Below are positions 57,971-64,000 of a stretch of DNA of 64,000 nt, piece by piece. How positions within the stretch are numbered: position 1 is the first letter of the stretch; every line of letters begins with the position of its first letter. Position numbers and translations under genes: made by a program. Source of the stretch: Certhia americana (taxonomy: Eukaryota > Chordata > Aves > Passeriformes > Certhiidae); the NCBI GenBank assembly GCA_018697195.1, contig JAGMWU010000085.1, forward strand, positions 84,361 to 148,360, given 5' to 3'. The notes under the pieces were generated by a model. It was not told where the DNA came from. It did not search any database and was given only the letters and a program-made list of their open reading frames with translations.

Positions 57971-58925
57971 TATAACAATCACAATAATCTCTTGCATTCC
58001 CTGAGGCCCTGCTGTGTCACTAGGGACCCTTTGTTCCATGTGTTCCCATTGGGACACAATGGTCTCCAGTGCTCTGGGAGGCTGCACTGTGAAACTGCGG
58101 GCACTTGGTTCCATGAGATTCCGGGGGTCTCCAGCATTCCATGAGGCCACATTGTAGAACAGTGGATACTTGACTCCATGAGTTTCCATTCCACCACAGT
58201 GGTCTCTGGATTCCATGGGGCCCTGCTGTGTCACTAGGGACCCTTTGTGCCACATTTTTCCATCGAGTCGCATTGAGCTCTAAGACGCTGCAACAGGGAA
58301 CAGTGGACATTTGTTTTCATGTGATTCCACAGTGTCATCATGGTCTCCTGGCTTCCTGGAGGCCCGTCTTTGTACCAATTCAGACTTGCTTCTATGTGAT
58401 TCCATGGTTTCACCATGGTCTCCTGGCTTCCATGAGTTCCCTGCTGTGTTTACAATTGACAGTTGGCTCCCCAGGATTCCATGGTGTCACTGTGCTCTCC
58501 TAGCTTTCCTGAGGCTGTGCTGTGTCACAATGGACACTTGCTACCTCCAAGGCTGCAGATGTCCCAGTGGCACCGGGTTTCCCTCAGGCTGCACTTTCTC
58601 ATGATGGGGCCTCGGTTCCAGGAGATTCTATTGGGTCACAATGTTCTCATTGGTTTTTGGAGAACCTGAGGTGTTGACAATTGACCCTTGGTTCCTTCAG
58701 ATTCCATTGCATCCCAGTGGTGTCCTTGGCTCCATCAGGCCCAGGTTTGTCCCAAGAGAGCCTTGGTTCCATGCGTTTCCAATGCATCTCCATGGTCTCT
58801 GGGATTCCATGAGGCCCTGCTGGGTCACAGTGGAGCCTTTGTGCCATGCGTGTCCATTGGGTCACAATGGTCTCCAGCATTCCAGGAGGCCCCAGTAGAG
58901 ACCAATGGACACTTGGTTCTGCAAA
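57971..58925 (+). repeat. 37-bp tandem repeat, last block
   Basis: About twenty-five units. The segment 58605-58910 is nearly identical to 56480-56785, and 58440-58650 also occurs inverted at 56110-56320. Confidence 0.8.
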
Positions 58926-59099
58926 AGACAAAGTTATAGTTTGTGTCAAGTAAATAAAAATAATTAGTGCAATTGTAATTGTAAAACATGTAGAATACAG
59001 TCATGGGACAGTTATAAAGATGAGTTATAATAAACACGGAAAGCAAAGCATGGAAGAAGGCTTTTTGAAGTAATCTTTTGCTCACAATTTAAGGTCTAA
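58926..59099. other. AT-rich sequence, no gene seen
   Basis: AT-rich. It may contain the start of the ERV-F LTR, whose left border I cannot fix. Confidence 0.3.
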
Positions 59100-59798
59100 G
59101 AATGTGTGAATTATTACTTTAGACATTGCTTTTCTTTTAACAAATACTTTCTACTTGTAATTAAGCCTTAAGCTGTTTTAGAATATTGCTTTGTAGTAAA
59201 AAATTTTAAAACTGTAGCTTTAGAATGTGTAAAAAATTTAAAGAAAAGAAGGAAGGAAACCTATCTCACAATTTCTAACAAACCAGTGAAGAAAGCAGCC
59301 TGAGAAAGGAAGATGGACATCGACTTGCTGATGAATGGTTTAAAAAAAAGGAAGCTAGACATCACAATTATAGATTAATAGTCCTAAAAAATAGAAATTA
59401 GACCTTAACATGTAGACAAACATGTCCAAGAGTGTATATTCTAAGAAAAATAGATCACAATGGACTATAAAAGTTATAAAGACCCCAGCTATCAATATCA
59501 TTGATTTACATCCTGAAGTATGCATCCTGAGAGGAATGATCACAATGGAGTGCAGAAATTGTGAAAGAACTAGCTTTCTGAAGTATAATATTGTGATGCA
59601 AAAACTGGAATTAGAAACTGCTGAGAAAGCCTCCAGGTATACATATAAATACCAGCAGGCCTCAGCATTCAGTGTGCAGTTAGAACGAGAGATCCCACTT
59701 CTGCATCCAGCACTGCTTTGCTTATATTTTACCATATTAATTAATAAATTGAATTACTACCTGATATATTGGCTGAGTCAAGCTCCTCATTTCTAACA
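59100..59798 (+). repeat. ERV-F 5' LTR
   Basis: Ends CTAACA at 59793-59798. ATATAAATA near 59642-59650 is a TATA box, and AATAAA at about 59742-59747 is followed by a short R/U5. The left border is not determined, and the 3' LTR is outside the window. Confidence 0.65.
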
Positions 59799-59801
59799 AT
59801 T

Positions 59802-59820
59802 TGGTGGAGAATGCGGGCAT
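59802..59820 (+). other. ERV-F primer-binding site, tRNA-Ala-like
   Basis: TGGTGGAGAATGCGGGCAT, three bases after the LTR, is complementary to the 3' end (acceptor stem, discriminator and CCA) of a vertebrate tRNA-Ala with anticodon AGC as I remember that tRNA. This is not one of the common retroviral primers. Confidence 0.6.
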
Positions 59821-61990
59821 CTCCAATCCATTGAGGGAAACTCCTGATCTCAGGGAGGCACCCCACCTTGGAGGCTTTTACTTCAGGTGGCCCTAAGTGA
59901 CTGGGGAATCTTTTGAGGAAAAAGGAGATCCTTAAAGTAAATTATAAGCAAAGGATTTTGAGCTCCTGGATAAGACTGTAGTAAATTCACCTGTAATAAC
60001 CCGTGCACGAGACCCAGGTGAGAAAAGGAGGCTGTAAGTATGGCTTGGTTGGGTGGGGTAAGGAACGAGTGTAGGTGTGTGAAAGTATGAATGGTGTGTG
60101 TGTGAGATGTGACCCAGTCACAAAGTGATTGTAGAGTTCTTCTGACCTCGGTTCCGTCCTCCCGAGAGGGAAACAGCAAGTGAAGGAACAAAGTGAGGGA
60201 AGTATAATAATAAGAAAATATAAGAAAATAATAAGAAAATATAAGAAAATATAACAAAATAATTTTTTTTATATAAAATGTCAGGGGCGAAATGCAACAA
60301 TAGTTTGGGAGGGATTACTTATTAGTAAATCAAAAGTGGAAGGAGGTACTGCTTAAAAGGACTTAAAAAAAAAATCCTAAATAAGAAAGAAAAAAGGAAG
60401 GCCTTTTATGAAAACAATTGTAGTTGAGGTGAGTGAGAGAACACCCATTGAGATAAAATGAAAAAATGCCAAAGGAAAGACCCAAGAGCTGGTATAAACC
60501 ATCAAAGGAAATGAAGTGCTAAAAGTACCAGAAAAAGAGGGAGTGTTTTACCAAATATATCTCAGGACAGCCCCCTTGGGGTATTGTTAAAGTTTTAGAA
60601 TAAATGTGAATCCAAAAAAGAAAAAAGTTAAAAGAAAATAATACAATATTGTATGATAAAATAAACTAAAGAAACAATACGACCCAATAATTTGTATCGG
60701 CCAATGTACGAGTCATCTAAAAAGTAGATCTGCCAGGCCTTGAATGCCTATGTAAATAAAAAAGACCCTGTTAATCAAAAAGAAATTGATTACGCTGCTT
60801 TATGGCATGGGTCCTGGCCTTTTCCCCTGTATAATTTGTAAACCAAAAAGGAAAAGAACCAGTGGGACCCTTTAGATAACCTTCCTCCCCTTTATCTACC
60901 ACAACCAGCTGCTCTCCCAAAAGGGCCCAATCCAGCACCCCTTGCACCCAATCCAGCACCCCTTGCACCCAATCCAGCACCTCTTGCACCTCAAGCCCCT
61001 ATGGCTCAGCTCCCAGTACTGAATTCACCACCAGCACATAAAACAAGAAACAGGGAAAGGGCTTGGGCAGAAAACTGTGGGGGCAGCAATGAGGGAGGTG
61101 GGGAGGGTCACTGGTAACCATTAAGCGAAGTACCATTAGTAGGGAACCAAGGGAGGCCAGTTATTGGATATGTATCAGCACCCCTGAACACTGGGGACAT
61201 GACAGCCTTTAAAACAGAAATGGGGAGATTAATTGAAGATCTCTGGGGGCGTCTGAAAGGTTGGATCAGTTTTTAGGCCCTAGCATTTACACCTGGACAG
61301 AGATGCAATCAGTCTTAAGTATTTTATTCACAACAGAAGAAAAACAATTGATAAGACAAGCTGGCATTAGGATTTGGGAGAGGGACCATCAGCAGGGACC
61401 TCTGGGAGTAGTGAAGTGGCCAATTGCAGCTCCTAACTGGGATTGTAATAATGACCAGGATAGACAGAGTATGGTGGATCTTAGGAATATAATTATTCAG
61501 GGAATTTGAGAAGCAGTCCGCAGAGGGCAGAGTATTGGCAAGGCCTTGAATGTACGTCAAAAGAAAAATGAATCACCAATGGACTGGTTAGAAAGATTAA
61601 GGAAAAGTATACAAATCTATTCAGGATTAGATCCTGATACAGCTATAGGGGAGACATGAATAACAACTCAGTTTGTGGCAAAATCATGTGAAGATACCAG
61701 AAAAAAACTTGAAAAGTTGGATAGCTGTCAGGAAAGACGTTTGCAAGAATTTTAAAGAGAGGCACTAAAGGTTGATGTGCGAAGAGATGAGGAGAAGGTG
61801 AAGGCTCAAACTTAAGTTTTTGTGGCAGCAATTAAAGAGGTTCAGAAGGGGGGCACATCTGCAGGAAATACTAAAGAAACTACCGGAAAAACAGTAGGTG
61901 AGGGTTCAAAAAAACCTACCTGCTTTATTGTGAAAAGGAAGGACATATTAAAAGGGTCTGCAAGAGTGAGCGGCAGATAAAAAAAATTGT
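59821..61990 (+). pseudogene. ERV-F gag
   Basis: The matrix region (59900-60880) is not cleanly readable. A proline-rich domain contains three 21-base repeats (NPAPLAP) at about 60926-60990. The capsid follows: frame 61261-61509 has the QFLGPSIYTW.EM block and the TEEEK/RQAGI helix, and the major homology region lies near 61570-61620. The knuckle is at about 61925-61975, with the Gly-His and last Cys intact but the first Cys shifted out of frame. At least five stops, including TGA at about 61507-61509. Confidence 0.7.
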
Positions 61991-62490
61991 TTTCAGAGGA
62001 TTACGTGTGTCAGGGGCTCTATTTATTAGGGACCAAAACATCACAAGAGCCCATGATAACATTAAAAATAGGTCCCCAAGCTGAAGAGGTTACAGTTTTA
62101 GTAGATACAGGGGCAGAAAAATCAACAGTGCAAAAACTACCAAACCAATGCAAAGTCAGCCAGAAAATGGCTCAAGTAATTTGAGCAAGAGGGGAGGCCT
62201 TTAAGGTTCCCATTATCAAAAAAGCATTAATTGAATCAAAAGAAAAATTAGAAATCAGTGATTTATTATTGGTTTCAGAAGCAGAATGCAATCTGCTGGG
62301 AGAGATTTAATACTGGCACTAGGAACAAGTATTGTGCCCCGATATGAAAAATTAATGGTACAGTTATATAAACAGGAGGACCAGGATGAGGAGAAAATAT
62401 GTTCTAATGTCTGGTCCACTCCTGGTGAGATGGGTAAATTGAATATTGAACCCCTAAAAATCACTTATAAAAAAAAAATCAATTATAAAT
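61987..62490 (+). pseudogene. ERV-F protease
   Basis: Frame 61987-62184 holds VLVDTGAEKS with an intact active-site triad (about 62095-62125). A TGA at 62182-62184 and a shift then move the C-terminal GRDLILALG block to the frame 62286-62564. The usual order is knuckle, protease, RT. Confidence 0.75.
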
Positions 62491-62508
62491 CCAGAGTTTC
62501 CCATAAGG

Positions 62509-63474
62509 GTGAAACAATATCCTATCCCATTAGATGGCAGACAAGGACTAAAGCCAGTAATTGAAGACCTTTTAAAACAAGGAACTCTGGAGGAGTGTAT
62601 GTTCCCTCATAACATACCCATACTCCCTGTAAAGAAAAATGATGGCAGTTATCACCTAGTGCAGGACCTAAGAGCTGTTAATCAGCGGACAGCTACTAGG
62701 TTTCCTGTGGTAGCTAACCCTTACACATTACTAAGCCAAATTTCCTCAGGTTACACCTGGTATAGTGTGGTGGATTTGAAAGATGCCTTCTGGGCTTGTC
62801 CCTTAGAAGAGGGGAGTAGAGACTATTTTGCCTTTGAGTGGCAAAATCCAGAAACAGAGAGAAAACGACAACTGAGGTGGTCCATCCTGTCCCAAGGTTT
62901 TACGGAATCTCCAAATCTTTTTGGCCAAGCTTTAGAAAAGATTTTACAAGAATTTAAACAACCAGAAAGAACTAAATTGATACAGTATGTAGATGATTTA
63001 TTTATTTCAGGAAAGGACCAGAATCAGGTGAGGGAAGCAACGACTGGACTATTGAATTTCTTGGGAAAAAGAGGCCTAAAAGTTTCAAAGTCCAAGTTAC
63101 CATTTGCAGAGGAAGAAGTGAAATACTTAGGTCACTGGTTAAGTAGAGAGACTAAAAAACCGGACCCTGAAAGAATATCGGGAATACTGAATTTACCTTC
63201 CCCTAGTACCAAGAGGGAAGTACGACAGCTGTTAGGGTTATTGGGATACTGTAGACAATGGATAGATGGATATAGTCAAAAGGTAAAATTTTTGAATGAA
63301 AAACTAACAGCCAATACAATAAAATGGAAGCAGGAGGATGAGAAAGAGTTCGAGCACTTAAAAGAGGCTCTAATTCAAGCCCCAGTACATAGCCTACCTA
63401 ATTTAGATAAACCTTTTCAATTATTTATAAATTCTGTTAAACAAAAAGCTTATGGGGTGCTTACCCAGGACTGA
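62509..63474 (+). CDS. ERV-F reverse transcriptase, long open frame
   Basis: A 321-codon uninterrupted frame covering the RT fingers, palm and thumb: VQDLRAVN, NPYTLL, VDLKDAF with the first catalytic Asp, an altered LPQG block (Ser-Gln-Gly at about 62890), and YVDD at 62986-62997 holding the other two Asp. The thumb LLGLLGYCRQWI block follows. Gamma-type RT. A TGA at 63472-63474 interrupts the connection domain, which continues in the same frame. It is not expected to be expressed as a virus, because gag and protease are broken. Confidence 0.85.
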   Translation: MKQYPIPLDGRQGLKPVIEDLLKQGTLEECMFPHNIPILPVKKNDGSYHLVQDLRAVNQRTATRFPVVANPYTLLSQISSGYTWYSVVDLKDAFWACPLEEGSRDYFAFEWQNPETERKRQLRWSILSQGFTESPNLFGQALEKILQEFKQPERTKLIQYVDDLFISGKDQNQVREATTGLLNFLGKRGLKVSKSKLPFAEEEVKYLGHWLSRETKKPDPERISGILNLPSPSTKREVRQLLGLLGYCRQWIDGYSQKVKFLNEKLTANTIKWKQEDEKEFEHLKEALIQAPVHSLPNLDKPFQLFINSVKQKAYGVLTQD

Positions 63475-64000
63475 GGAGAAGACAGAAAGCCAGTGGGGTA
63501 TTATTCAAAATTATTGGACCCTGTTAGTAGGGGATGGCCAGTATGTTTACAGGCTATAGTAGCAACAGCACTTCTAGTGGAAGAAGCAAAGAAAGTTACA
63601 TTTGGAGCACCTTTAGTAGTGTATACATCTCACAAAGTCAGAAGCATCTTGCATCAGAAGGCAGAGAAGTGGCTCACTGATAACTAGATTCTAAAGCATG
63701 AGGCTATCTTGACACATTCCCCTGAATTAGAACTTAAGGTCACTCCTGTTCAGAACCCTGCTCAATTTCTATATGGAGAGCTGACTGAAGAACTGATTCA
63801 TAACTGTATAGAATTAATTGAATTGCAAACAAAGGTGAGACCAGATTTAAGTGAAACAGAGTTATCCAATAGAGAAAAATATTTTATCAATGACTCATCA
63901 AGACTGATAGAAGGAAAACAAAAACAAAGATCAGGACATGCTGTTGTTGAAGGAGAAAACATGTCTGTAGTGGAGAGAGGGAAGATAAGTTCTAGCTGGT
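63475..64000 (+). pseudogene. ERV-F RT connection and RNase H, cut by the window edge
   Basis: Continues in the RT frame after the TGA: a GYYSKLLDPV block, then KAEKWL. A TAG at about 63685-63687 is followed by more in-frame sequence to the RNase H start, where the first catalytic position reads Asn-Asp-Ser-Ser-Arg near 63888-63902. The rest is outside the window. Confidence 0.75.

Larger units (their letters stand above)
59100..64000 (+). mobile_element. ERV-F: gamma-like provirus, running off the window
   Basis: Plus strand: 5' LTR ending at 59798, primer-binding site at 59802-59820, gag, protease, RT and the start of RNase H, with no end inside the window. Gag and Pol are gammaretrovirus-like (capsid QFLGP.IYTW.E block, one knuckle, YVDD polymerase). 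It has several stops, but the RT frame is long and open, so it is younger or less decayed than ERV-B, ERV-C, ERV-D and ERV-E. Confidence 0.85.

Noticed and set aside
51836..58925. CRISPR-like array of 37-bp repeats
   Set aside because: Units are contiguous with no spacers, and the genome is clearly eukaryotic.

Overview
The window looks like a repeat-rich stretch of a bird genome, most likely a songbird. The evidence is a CR1-type LINE fragment, a C2H2 zinc-finger gene with the short leader exon I associate with bird zinc-finger families, an olfactory-receptor relic of avian OR14-like character, and six endogenous retroviruses (ERVs). Only one ordinary host gene looks intact, the zinc-finger gene at 2517-3676. 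Dense ERVs, tandem repeats and dead gene copies would fit a W chromosome, a subtelomere or a pericentromere. That placement is inference.

Layout. 1-4360: GC-rich block, a solo-type LTR, then the two-exon zinc-finger gene with eight fingers and a dead ninth finger after the stop. 4370-13180: old LTRs, a CR1 copy, a CR1-like fragment and unassigned sequence. 13182-20922: ERV-A (+), complete from LTR to LTR, with a tRNA-Phe primer site, alpha/beta-like gag-pol and a gamma-type env. 21180-24960: ERV-B (-), gamma-like pol. 26430-26765: relic of a second zinc-finger gene. 26780-33430: ERV-C (-), class II (beta-like), heavily decayed. 33480-36300: ERV-D (-), gamma-like gag-pro-RT remnant. 38900-43976: ERV-E (+), gamma-like, lacking RT and RNase H but with env and a 3' LTR. 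45300-45590: LTR with a tRNA-Pro-like primer site. 48290-49200: olfactory-receptor pseudogene (-).

51836-58925 is a mosaic of two tandem repeat families, one with a 37-bp unit and one with a unit of about 170-200 bp. It is broken up by LTRs and a 10-N assembly gap, and it holds a direct-plus-inverted duplication. 59100-64000: ERV-F (+), a gamma-like provirus with a tRNA-Ala-like primer site, running off the end of the window with a long open RT frame.

All retroviral reading frames carry stops or frameshifts, so no functional virus is present. The most unusual items are the class II-like gag-pol joined to a gamma-type env in ERV-A, the apparent tRNA-Ala primer of ERV-F, and the two-family tandem-repeat mosaic with its inverted copy. 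Element borders marked as approximate were judged by eye.
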